Shown here piece by piece: positions 56,484 to 64,000 of a DNA stretch of 64,000 nt (positions within the stretch are counted from its first letter, which is position 1; every line of letters starts with the position of its first letter). The stretch comes from Mycobacterium sp. (GTDB taxonomy: Bacteria; Actinomycetota; Actinomycetes; Mycobacteriales; Mycobacteriaceae): contig NZ_SCRH01000053.1 in the NCBI RefSeq assembly GCF_004298145.1, positions 62,001-126,000 of the forward strand, given 5' to 3'. The notes below the pieces were generated by a model. That model was not told where the DNA came from. It saw only the letters and a list, made by a program, of their open reading frames with translations, and made no database searches. A program made the translations under genes and the position numbers.

Positions 56484-57400
56484 GTTCGACACGTTACGGT
56501 CGCGGTCCAGTCGAGCAGTCGCCGCCACAGGCGGTGCCGGCTCGACGCCATGTTGTGGCAGTGCGCGCTGTCGGCCACAACCACGGTGGTGATGTCGGGG
56601 CTACTCCGGTACAGGCCCGCCTCGGCGCGGGGATCCGGTGAGACGTCGACGATGCCGAAGCCGACGAGCACCGGGACGTCGATCCGCGCCGCGTGCTCGG
56701 CCACCACGCCGGGGATCATCGCCGTGCCGAACACGCGCGGCACGACCGACTTGGCGGTGACGGAGTCGGCCGCGACGACGTCGGCGGGAACGTCGGCAAG
56801 GTGAAACCAGCTCTGCAGGTGCTCGCGGGGGCCCTCGAAATACGGCTCCGGAAGCGCGGAAAGGATCTCCCCGGCGAGCTCGGCGCGGCCTTGCGGGGTC
56901 GCGGCGCGCGCGAGGAACGCCGCGTCCAGGTTCAACGGCGCGACGTGTTGATGGGTGCACCCGAGAATCGCCATGCCGGCGTAACCACCGAACAGCGCTT
57001 GCTGGGTGATGGCGAGGTATCCGCCCAGCGAATGCGCCACGGCCACCGGCGGCGCGTGGATGCCGATGGTGTCCGGCAGCCCGGCGACGGCGCGGGCCAG
57101 CGCGGCGCCGATGTCGGTGAAATCGAAATCACGAGCCGGTTGCGAGCTTTCGCCGGTGCCCAAGGGATCGATCGTCACGACGGCGTAGCCGTCCTCGGTG
57201 GCGAAGTCGGCGAAGCTGTACCCGTCGTGGCCGGCAATGTTGAGGTCCCAGTACTCGCGGCTGTAGGTGCCGCCCGGCAAGCAGACGAGCACGGCGGCCG
57301 CAGCGCTGGTGCGCGCGGGGTAATACGTCGCCGCCAGCGATGCCCGCTCACCGACCACGTCGCTGACGTCGAGGCGCAACACGTGAGCGGGAAAGGCCAT
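56480..57400 (-). CDS. Alpha/beta hydrolase
   Basis: This 306-residue alpha/beta-hydrolase fold protein has the oxyanion region LVCLPGGTYSREYWD, the nucleophile elbow VAHSLGGYLAI with Ser near residue 113, a late Asp in GFGIVDVSPDP, and the catalytic His in ADSAHCHN. ATG at 57400 follows GGAAAGGAG; the frame extends to 57487 through the promoter. It could cleave esters, amides or lactones. It is followed on the same strand by DoxX, the SDR and the APH-kinase, so it may feed the same pathway. Confidence 0.87.
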   Translation of the reverse strand: MAFPAHVLRLDVSDVVGERASLAATYYPARTSAAAAVLVCLPGGTYSREYWDLNIAGHDGYSFADFATEDGYAVVTIDPLGTGESSQPARDFDFTDIGAALARAVAGLPDTIGIHAPPVAVAHSLGGYLAITQQALFGGYAGMAILGCTHQHVAPLNLDAAFLARAATPQGRAELAGEILSALPEPYFEGPREHLQSWFHLADVPADVVAADSVTAKSVVPRVFGTAMIPGVVAEHAARIDVPVLVGFGIVDVSPDPRAEAGLYRSSPDITTVVVADSAHCHNMASSRHRLWRRLLDWTATVTCRT

Positions 57401-57485
57401 CGCACACAACTCCTTTCCGACTCGCCGCCGCACCAGGGTGATCAGTCTGTCAGGTCCGGCTCGCCCGCGGCTAGCGTTGTCGGGC

Positions 57486-57812
57486 ATGTTGACCTACCTG
57501 TATCTGCTCGGCGCGATCTTCGCGGAGGTGGTGGCGACCAGCCTGCTCAGGAGCACCGAGGGTTTCTCCCGACTGTGGCCGACCGTGGTTTGCCTGATCG
57601 GTTACGCCATCTCCTTCGCGCTGCTGGCGGTGTCGATTTCGCGCGGTATGCAGACCGAAGTCGCCTACGCGCTGTGGTCGGCCATCGGTACGGCCCTCAT
57701 CGTGTTGATCGCCGTGTTGTTCCTGGGTTCGTCGATATCGCTGACCAAGGTCGTCGGCGTCGGTCTGATCATCGCCGGTGTGGTCACGCTGAACTTGACT
57801 GGCGCCCATTGA
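57486..57812 (+). CDS. mmr: Small multidrug resistance efflux protein Mmr
   Basis: This 108-residue SMR-family exporter has four helices: LTYLYLLGAIFAEVVATSLL with the essential membrane Glu14, PTVVCLIGYAISFALLAVSI, VAYALWSAIGTALIVLIAVLF and VVGVGLIIAGVVTLNL. It works as a dimer, exchanging protons for quaternary ammonium cations and dyes. It closely follows M. tuberculosis Mmr (Rv3065), which there sits just after cstA; this marks the right edge of the extra segment. The TetR regulator found behind mmr in M. tuberculosis (Rv3066) is missing. Confidence 0.93.
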   Translation: MLTYLYLLGAIFAEVVATSLLRSTEGFSRLWPTVVCLIGYAISFALLAVSISRGMQTEVAYALWSAIGTALIVLIAVLFLGSSISLTKVVGVGLIIAGVVTLNLTGAH

Positions 57813-58114
57813 GCGCCGTAGCCGGAGACCCCACGACCCGTGGTAGGAAGCGTCGATGAAATGATGAATCAGTCGGCCAACGATCACGGAACCGGTCCCT
57901 ACGCCGCGGTCAGTGCGTTCGTCGGCAACCGGCCGGGGTCAATGTGGCCTCCACCGGGCCGGTGATCACCCCTCCCGCCGACCACGAGAAGCACGACGAC
58001 TTGGCCTGGCTGAAGGTGACGCCGGCGTTGCGCTGGCGATGGCCGTCCGCTCTGGTTCGCCGTGAGCCGAAATCGCAAGCACCGCAAGGCCCATCGAGAA
58101 GTGAGGTTTGCCGA
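57813..58114. other. Region after mmr without a convincing gene
   Basis: These 302 bases hold a short stem (CCACG at 57831, CGTGG at 57839) just past the mmr stop and short open frames in several phases, none with a ribosome site or recognisable similarity. A frame starting near 57944 runs into the small membrane protein downstream but has no support before 58115. A regulator like Rv3066 would be expected here in M. tuberculosis but was not found. Confidence 0.5.
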
Positions 58115-58300
58115 ATGAGTACGGACAAGATCAATCGCGGCATCCTGCTCGCCATGGTGCTGATCGGTGGGATCGCCTATGGCTTGCTGTACAGCCACGC
58201 GTCCATCATCTTCAAAGTGCTCGTGCCGCTAGCGCTGCTCGTCCTGTTGGGGCTGGTCATCCGCGACGTGATCAAGGGCCGGGACTCCGGAAAGCGCTGA
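58115..58300 (+). CDS. Small two-helix membrane protein
   Basis: This 61-residue protein has two predicted helices, ILLAMVLIGGIAYGLLY and IIFKVLVPLALLVLLGLVI, separated by SHAS and ending in a basic DVIKGRDSGKR tail on the cytoplasmic side. The ATG at 58115 is preceded by GTGAGG. Small proteins of this form are common in mycobacteria and of unknown function. No clear operon partner is visible. Confidence 0.65.
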   Translation: MSTDKINRGILLAMVLIGGIAYGLLYSHASIIFKVLVPLALLVLLGLVIRDVIKGRDSGKR

Positions 58301-58373
58301 GCCTCGACGCAATGATTGCGGTAGCGTTCTCCCAGAGTTTTCGTGAGTCCGACGCCCGAGCAAGGACTGGAGA

Positions 58374-58799
58374 ATGAGTTCAAGTTTATATGGCCTTCTG
58401 ACCGTAATTTTTCTCGCGCTGGTGCTGGTGTTCGCCTCCGTTGCTGCCGTATTCGTAAAACGGCTGGGCGATCGAGAGACCACTCCGATAGGCGAGGAAA
58501 TCCGGAGTGCCAAAGTGGTTGTCGCCAAAGTACGTAAACGCCAACCGATGTCGGAAGACGAATTCTCTTATGCGAAGCGCATATTGACGGACCGTAGCTC
58601 GCCGATGGCGTTCTGCATCCCCGGCGCTTTGTTCTCGGTGGGCTGCTTCTATGTGTTCGGCAGCCTTTACCACTTGCACGGAGCCACACCTTCCGAGCGG
58701 ACATTTCTCGGGGTATTTCCCATGCTGGCCTCCCTGAACTTCACGACACAGCTGCTCCGCCACGCACGGCTGAAACGGCGCCTGCAGAATTCCGGGTGA
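58374..58799 (+). CDS. Hypothetical membrane protein
   Basis: This 141-residue protein has an N-terminal helix (LYGLLTVIFLALVLVFASVAAVFV), a charged middle (EEIRSAKVVVAKVRKRQPMSEDEFSYAKRIL), then one or two weaker helices around AFCIPGALFSVGCFYVFG and a basic end. GGACTGGAG precedes the ATG. The base composition of its first half is lower in GC than the surroundings. I do not recognise the family. Confidence 0.65.
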   Translation: MSSSLYGLLTVIFLALVLVFASVAAVFVKRLGDRETTPIGEEIRSAKVVVAKVRKRQPMSEDEFSYAKRILTDRSSPMAFCIPGALFSVGCFYVFGSLYHLHGATPSERTFLGVFPMLASLNFTTQLLRHARLKRRLQNSG

Positions 58800-58938
58800 C
58801 GCAGGCCAGGCGTCCGGCGCGGGCGGGTGGGTAGGCACTGTCCATTGGGCACATGAGCGTCTACTATTTGCGTTGGCGTGAGGCCGGGAGCGGGGGCGAG
58901 AAGGCGATGTCCGGACGGGGTTCGGCAAAGGTGGTCGG

Positions 58939-59382
58939 GTGAGCCCTCGTTCAGTGGGCAGGACTCTCTTGGCGCGAGCCTGGATGCCGCTGGTCGCGGT
59001 CGTCGCGCTCACGTTGGGTGCGGTCGGCATGTGGAAGGTGCACCAGTTCTCCGCTCCCCCGCCGGTCATCACGGTCAACGGCCCGGCGGCCCCCGAGCAA
59101 TCCACTCCCAAATACCTCACCTACGAGGTGTTCGGGTCCATCGGCGGCAGCGGGATGCTCGTCTACCTGGACATCGACGGACACCCGCATCAGGTCGATC
59201 TGACGGCGCTGCCGTGGTCCCACACCGAGACGACGACGCTCACCGTGGTGTCCGGCAGCGTCTCGGCGCAGGTCCATGGCGGTCACGTCGGCTGCCGGAT
59301 GCTGGTGAATGGCGTTGTTCGTGACGAACAGTCCGATACCCACGGGGATGCGCACGTCATGTGCAGGGTGAAGTCCGCATGA
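58939..59382 (+). CDS. MmpS-family membrane protein
   Basis: This 147-residue protein has a short cytoplasmic start, a single helix (WMPLVAVVALTLGAVGMW) and a periplasmic beta-domain with PKYLTYEVFGSIGGSGMLVYLDIDGHPHQVDL and ending GHVGCRMLVNGVVRDEQSDTHGDAHVMCRV, with the two conserved cysteines. This is the MmpS accessory fold for MmpL lipid or siderophore exporters. It starts with GTG and its stop overlaps the MmpL start (ATGA), so the two are made together. Confidence 0.93.
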   Translation: MSPRSVGRTLLARAWMPLVAVVALTLGAVGMWKVHQFSAPPPVITVNGPAAPEQSTPKYLTYEVFGSIGGSGMLVYLDIDGHPHQVDLTALPWSHTETTTLTVVSGSVSAQVHGGHVGCRMLVNGVVRDEQSDTHGDAHVMCRVKSA

Positions 59383-62240
59383 GCGAGCCTCTCGACGAGC
59401 CCCTGCGCGAGCATCGGCCGAAACGGCCCTTCGTTCCCAGGATGGTCCGCGTCCTGGCAATACCGATCATCGCCTTCTGGGCCCTCCTCGCCGTGTCGAC
59501 GACCACCTTCATGCCGCAGGTCGAGCGGGTTGCAGAAGAACTCGCCGGGCCGATGGTCCCGCACTATGCGCCGTCGCAGCGGGCGTTGCTGCACATCGGC
59601 GAGAAGTTCCACGAGTCCGATTCGACCAACCTGACCATGCTCGTGCTGGAAGCGAACCGGCCGTTGGGCGACGCGGACCATCGGTACTACGACGACTTGG
59701 TGCGCCGGCTCAAGCAAGACCGCACGCACGTGCAGTACGTGATGGATCTGTGGGGGAAGCCGATCACCGCGGCGGGGGCGCAGAGCGTCGACGGCAAGGC
59801 CGCGTACGTGCTGTTGCGTCTCGCGGGCGACATCGGCCAGATGCAGGCGAACGAGTCCGTCAACGCCGTTCGGGACATCGCCGCCAAGGTCTCGCCGCCG
59901 CCCGGGCTCAAGGTCTATGTCAGCGGCGCCGCGCCGCTCGCCTCGGACACCCTGGCCATCGCGAATTCCAGCTTGAACGACATCACAATCGTGACGATCT
60001 TCCTCATCGTCGGGATGTTGCTGCTGGTGTACCGCTCCATCAGCAACCTGCTGGTGCCCCTGCTCGGAGTTCTGATCGAGATGCTGGTCGCGAAGGGGGT
60101 CATCTCCACCCTCGGGCATTTCGGGTATATCGAGCTCTCGTCCTTCGCCGTCAATATCGTTGTCGCGCTGACCCTGGGGGCGGGGACGGATTACGGCATC
60201 TTCCTGATGGGGCGCTATCACGAGGCGCGACAGGCCGGCGAAAGCAGGGAGGACGCTTTCTACATCGCGTACAAGGGTGTCACGCCCATCATCATCGGCT
60301 CGGGGCTGACGATCGCGGGGGCCTGTTACTGCTTGACCTTTGCGCGACTCAACTACTTCCACACCATGGGGCCGGCGGTCGGCATCGCCATGCTGTTCAC
60401 GATCGCCGCGGCGTTGACGCTCGGCCCGGCCATCTTGACCGTGGGCAGCCTGCTGGGACTCTTCGACCCGAGACGGGCCGCCAAGGCGCATCTGTATCGG
60501 CGGATCGGGGCAAGCGTGGTGCGCTGGCCGGTGCCGATCCTCGCGGCCAGCGCCACCGCCGTCGTACTCGGGGCGGTCTTCGTGCCGACCTACCGGCAGA
60601 ACTACGACGACCGCTCCTACCAACCGCACAATGCCCCCGCCAATCAGGGTTTCGCGGCGGCGGATCGGCATTTCCCGAAGAGCAAATTGTTTTCCGAGAT
60701 GCTGATGATCGAGACGGATCATGACATGCGGAACTCCGCGGATTTCATCTCATTGGACCGGGTGGCCAAGAGTCTCATTCGCCTTCCCGGCGTCGCCATG
60801 GTGCAGAGCATCACCAGGCCTTTGGGTCGGCCACTGGAACATGCCACCCTGCCCTATTTGTTCACCACGCAGGGCAGTGGGAACGGTCAACAGCTCCCGT
60901 TCAACAAGCAGCAAAACGCCAATACGGACCAGCAGGCACAGATCACGGAGCACACCGTCGCGGTCTTGCGAAAAGAGATCGGCTTCTTTCAAAGGATGTC
61001 GGATGAGATGCATAAGACGGTCCTCACCATGGAGGACATGCAAAAGGTCACCGATGAGTTGAGGACGGATCTGTCGAATCTCGAAGATTTCTTCCGACCG
61101 ATCCGCAGCTATTTCTATTGGGAAAAGCACTGTTTCGATATTCCCGTGTGCTGGGCATTCCGGTCGTTGTTCGAGGCGGTCGACGGCCTCGACAAGATGG
61201 CCGACGACATCACGGACGCCGTGACGTCCCTCGAGGTGATCGACAAGACCTTGCCGCAAATCATCACGCAGCTGAAACTCACGGCCGACGACTCGGAGGC
61301 CCTGGCCGCTCTTTTGGTCGGTACCTACGGCCAGTCTTCCCTGCAGTCCACGCAGACCGACCAGACGTTCGACGACCTGATCAACGTGGGCCTGGACTTC
61401 GACCGGTCCCGCAGCGATGACTTCTTCTACATCCCCCGCGAAGGTTTCGACAACGACGACGTCAAGACGGGCATGCAGCTCCTGATGTCGCCGGACGGCA
61501 AGGCCGCTCGCTTCATCGTCACCCACGAGGGGAACGCCATGGGCCCCGAAGGCGTGGAACATGTCGAAAGGTTCCCCGGGGCGATCACCACGATCCTGAA
61601 AGAGACGTCGTTGGCCGGTGCGAGGGTCTACATCGGTGGCTCGGGGTCGAACGACAAGGACATCAAGGAATATGCGGCATCCGATCTGCTGATCGTGGCG
61701 ATCGCCGCCTTCGTGCTGATCTTCCTGATCATGCTGTTCCTGACCCGAAGTCTGATGGCCGCCTTGGTGATTCCCGGCACGGTGGCCTTCTCGTACGCGG
61801 GGGCATTCGGGCTTTCCATCCTGGTCTGGCAGCACCTGATCGGCCTGCCCCTGCACTGGCTGGTGTTGCCGCTGACGTTCATCATCCTGGTGGCGGTGGG
61901 TTCGGACTACAACCTCCTGTTGATCGTCCGTGTCAAGGAGGAGCTGCACGCCGGGTTGCACACGGGCCTCATCCGGGCGCTCGGTAGCACGGGTGGGGTC
62001 GTGACGTCCGCGGGTTTGGTGTTCGCGTTCACCATGCTGGCCATGCTCACCAGCGATCTGCGCACCATCGGTCAGGTGGGTTCCACCGTGTGCATCGGCC
62101 TGCTGCTCGACACGCTGATCGTGCGTTCGTTCGTCGTGCCGTGCATCCTGCGCATCCTCGGGCCGTGGTTCTGGTGGCCGACGCTGGTGCGTTCCCGCCC
62201 CTTGCCGCCACACAAATTCCCGCTGACAAGGGCTACCTGA
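59379..62240 (+). CDS. MmpL-family RND transporter
   Basis: This 953-residue RND transporter has twelve helices in two halves with large extracellular loops. Landmarks are NIVVALTLGAGTDYGIFLMGRYHEARQAGESREDAFY (proton-relay Asp-Tyr) near residue 270 and ILVAVGSDYNLLLIVRVKEEL near residue 840. The second loop has the MmpL-type long coiled-coil region around residues 525-640 with FYWEKHCFDIPVCWAFRSLF. It exports a lipid or siderophore with MmpS; the substrate cannot be read from sequence. Layout is that of the MmpL4/5-type group. Confidence 0.94.
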   Translation: MSEPLDEPLREHRPKRPFVPRMVRVLAIPIIAFWALLAVSTTTFMPQVERVAEELAGPMVPHYAPSQRALLHIGEKFHESDSTNLTMLVLEANRPLGDADHRYYDDLVRRLKQDRTHVQYVMDLWGKPITAAGAQSVDGKAAYVLLRLAGDIGQMQANESVNAVRDIAAKVSPPPGLKVYVSGAAPLASDTLAIANSSLNDITIVTIFLIVGMLLLVYRSISNLLVPLLGVLIEMLVAKGVISTLGHFGYIELSSFAVNIVVALTLGAGTDYGIFLMGRYHEARQAGESREDAFYIAYKGVTPIIIGSGLTIAGACYCLTFARLNYFHTMGPAVGIAMLFTIAAALTLGPAILTVGSLLGLFDPRRAAKAHLYRRIGASVVRWPVPILAASATAVVLGAVFVPTYRQNYDDRSYQPHNAPANQGFAAADRHFPKSKLFSEMLMIETDHDMRNSADFISLDRVAKSLIRLPGVAMVQSITRPLGRPLEHATLPYLFTTQGSGNGQQLPFNKQQNANTDQQAQITEHTVAVLRKEIGFFQRMSDEMHKTVLTMEDMQKVTDELRTDLSNLEDFFRPIRSYFYWEKHCFDIPVCWAFRSLFEAVDGLDKMADDITDAVTSLEVIDKTLPQIITQLKLTADDSEALAALLVGTYGQSSLQSTQTDQTFDDLINVGLDFDRSRSDDFFYIPREGFDNDDVKTGMQLLMSPDGKAARFIVTHEGNAMGPEGVEHVERFPGAITTILKETSLAGARVYIGGSGSNDKDIKEYAASDLLIVAIAAFVLIFLIMLFLTRSLMAALVIPGTVAFSYAGAFGLSILVWQHLIGLPLHWLVLPLTFIILVAVGSDYNLLLIVRVKEELHAGLHTGLIRALGSTGGVVTSAGLVFAFTMLAMLTSDLRTIGQVGSTVCIGLLLDTLIVRSFVVPCILRILGPWFWWPTLVRSRPLPPHKFPLTRAT

Positions 62241-62307
62241 AGATCTGATGAGAGAGAGCATCGCCGCCGACGGGCATAATCGTGTCGTGAGGGGGCCAGG
62301 CGCGGCG

Positions 62308-64000
62308 ATGCCGAAACTGCGGGGTGGATCCCTGCGACCCAGTGAACTGGCGCAGGCATCGGTGATGGGCGCCCTGTGCGCGGCGATCGCGATCATTGCG
62401 GTCGCCCTGCCGCATGCAGGGGGCCTGGGATTGCTGGGCGCCGTGCCGATGGGCCTGCTCGCCTATCGCTACCAGGTCCGCGTGCTGATCACCGCGGCGG
62501 TCGCCGCCGGTGTGATCGGCTTCCTGGTAGTCGGCTTGAGCGGTTTCATGACGGTCCTGCTCTGCGCCTATGTCGGCGGGCTGGCTGGAATCGTGAAACG
62601 CCGCAACCGCGGCACGCCGACCGTGATCGCCGTGTCCTTTGTCGCCGGTGTCACCGTCGGTGCCGCGGTGGTCATCGCGCTGACCGTCCTGGTGCGGTTC
62701 CGGAAGCTGGTGTTCGGCGCGATCACCGCCACCGCGGACGGAGTCGCGGCAGTCATGGCGCGGGTGCCGCACCTGCAGGCGCCGGCGCAGGAGTTCAAGC
62801 GGTTGTTCGCCGAAGCGTTGAATTACTGGCAGTGGCTCGTCCTCGGATACGCCGCCATTGCGATCACGGTCGCATCGGTGATCGGTTGGTGGGCGCTGTC
62901 GCGGGTGCTGCAGCGGCTCCGCGGCGTTCCCGATGTGCACAAACTGGACGCGCTGACCGAAAGCGGGCCGATCGGACCGGTGCCGGTGCGGCTGGACGAG
63001 GTGCGCTTCCGCTACCCGCAGGCCGACCATGATGCGCTGCGTGCGGTCAGCCTTGACGTGCGGGCAGGCGAATACGTCGCGGTCACCGGCGCCAACGGCT
63101 CCGGGAAAACCACACTGATGCTGATCCTGACCGGCCGCGAACCGACATCGGGCACTGTTGAACGCCCCGGTGCGGTGGGGCTCGGTCAGGTCGGTGGCAC
63201 CGCGATCGTGATGCAGCACTCGGAAAGCCAGGTGCTGGGCACGCGGGTCGCCGACGATGTGGTCTGGGGGCTGCCCCCCGGCAAGACCACGGACGTCGAC
63301 CGGCTGCTTGGTGAGGTCGGCCTCGACGGCCTCGCCGAACGCGACACCGGTGGCCTGTCCGGCGGTGAACTGCAGCGACTGTCGGTGGCCGCGGCGCTGG
63401 CGCGGGAACCGTCGCTGATCATCGCCGACGAGGTCACCGCCATGGTCGACCAGAAGGGCCGGGACGCACTGCTGGCCGTGCTGTCCGGTCTGACCGACCG
63501 GTACGGCACCACCCTGGTGCACGTCACCCACTACAACGACGAGGCCGAAGCCGCCGACCGCACGATCAACCTCAGCGCTTCGCTGGACAACACCGCGATG
63601 GTCGAGACCGCGGCCGCGCCGACGCCGACGGTCGCGGCAGGCGACCATTCCCACGCGCCGGTGCTCGAACTCGTAGGTGTCGGCCACGAATACGCCAGTG
63701 GCACCCCCTGGGCGAACACCGCGCTCCGCGATGTCAGCTTCAGGGTGTATGAGGGCGACGGGCTGCTGATCCACGGCGGCAACGGCTCCGGAAAGTCGAC
63801 GCTGGCGTGGATCATGGCCGGATTGACGAAGCCGACCACCGGTACCTGTCTGCTTGACGGGCGCCCCGTCGCTGAGCAGGTCGGCGTGGTCGCACTCAAG
63901 TTCCAGGCGGCCCGGCTGCAATTGATGCGCAGCCGGGTAGACCTGGAAGTGGCTTCTGCGGGTGGCTTTTCACCTAACGATCACGCCCGGGTGACCGCGG
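62308..64000 (+). CDS. Fused ECF-type ABC transporter, membrane part plus two ATPases (Rv2326c-like; partial)
   Basis: The gene runs past the right edge. Its first 200 residues are membrane helices (ASVMGALCAAIAIIAVALPHAGGLGLLGAVPMGLLAYRY and others). From about residue 235 comes an ATPase with GANGSGKTTL (Walker A), TGGLSGGELQRLSVAAAL (signature), LIIADEVTAMVD (Walker B) and VHVTHYNDEA. A second ATPase starts at about 450 with GGNGSGKSTL, cut by the window end. Arrangement matches Rv2326c as remembered. ATG at 62308 follows GAGGGGGCC; ATG at 62248 or GTG at 62287 are alternatives. Ligand unknown (vitamin-type substrates are usual). Confidence 0.87.
   Translation, partial: MPKLRGGSLRPSELAQASVMGALCAAIAIIAVALPHAGGLGLLGAVPMGLLAYRYQVRVLITAAVAAGVIGFLVVGLSGFMTVLLCAYVGGLAGIVKRRNRGTPTVIAVSFVAGVTVGAAVVIALTVLVRFRKLVFGAITATADGVAAVMARVPHLQAPAQEFKRLFAEALNYWQWLVLGYAAIAITVASVIGWWALSRVLQRLRGVPDVHKLDALTESGPIGPVPVRLDEVRFRYPQADHDALRAVSLDVRAGEYVAVTGANGSGKTTLMLILTGREPTSGTVERPGAVGLGQVGGTAIVMQHSESQVLGTRVADDVVWGLPPGKTTDVDRLLGEVGLDGLAERDTGGLSGGELQRLSVAAALAREPSLIIADEVTAMVDQKGRDALLAVLSGLTDRYGTTLVHVTHYNDEAEAADRTINLSASLDNTAMVETAAAPTPTVAAGDHSHAPVLELVGVGHEYASGTPWANTALRDVSFRVYEGDGLLIHGGNGSGKSTLAWIMAGLTKPTTGTCLLDGRPVAEQVGVVALKFQAARLQLMRSRVDLEVASAGGFSPNDHARVTA

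Noticed and set aside
1..64000. CRISPR array, integrase, transposase or insertion sequence
   Set aside because: No regularly spaced repeats beyond the two copies at 5906-6010, and no transposase or integrase motif in any frame.

Overview
The window is high-GC (about two-thirds G+C) mycobacterial chromosome. The run from about 1 to 37200 matches, gene for gene and on the same strands, the Mycobacterium tuberculosis segment Rv3038c to Rv3063: echA17, a Nudix protein, an ABC ATPase, serB2, ctaD, fecB, adhC, nrdF2, a flavin monooxygenase, nrdEIH, dinB2, cyp136, a GntR regulator, fadE22, ligB and cstA. That match is from memory of the genome, not a search. MspA-type, MmpS/MmpL and mycofactocin-type genes fit a slow-growing non-tuberculous Mycobacterium, plausibly near the M. 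avium complex. No rRNA, tRNA, CRISPR array or insertion sequence was seen.

Layout. 1-5762 is a minus-strand housekeeping block (fatty acid, serine and respiratory genes). 5906-6010 is a tandem repeat upstream of the lipoprotein gene fecB. 8846-17693 holds the class Ib ribonucleotide reductase genes (nrdF2 and nrdHIE) with candidate NrdR boxes, interrupted by an SRPBCC/TetR pair, a monooxygenase with its TetR, and a lower-GC GIY-YIG homing endonuclease directly behind nrdE. 17970-23480 is three regulator/enzyme sets with palindromic operators, dinB2 and cyp136. 23500-25522 is unusual: a free-standing LeuA regulatory domain behind a leader-peptide/hairpin region, a tiny lipoprotein with a SigF-type promoter, and a MEDS/anti-sigma-kinase protein. 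25663-33539 carries a duplicated-domain GntR regulator, thiolase-like, DUF35, fused acyl-CoA dehydrogenase and SDR genes, then ligB.

In M. tuberculosis cstA (Rv3063) is followed closely by mmr (Rv3065). Here about 20 kb lies between them (37205-57400). This accessory segment includes an Hsp70-like protein, a nitroreductase and an apparently complete oxidative route: a P450 with a nearby ferredoxin, a mycofactocin-type alcohol dehydrogenase, an aldehyde dehydrogenase, an acyl-CoA ligase, and then thiolase, enoyl-CoA hydratase, 2-methylacyl-CoA racemase and acyl-CoA dehydrogenase. A divergent two-component system sits in the middle. An APH-type kinase, an SDR, an MspA-like porin, a DoxX protein and a hydrolase complete it. 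The gene set suggests uptake and oxidation of a (methyl-branched) hydrophobic compound, possibly with phosphorylation of a 4-hydroxyacyl-CoA.

After mmr come small membrane proteins, an mmpS/mmpL pair and the start of a fused ECF-type ABC transporter (Rv2326c-like), which runs off the end of the window.
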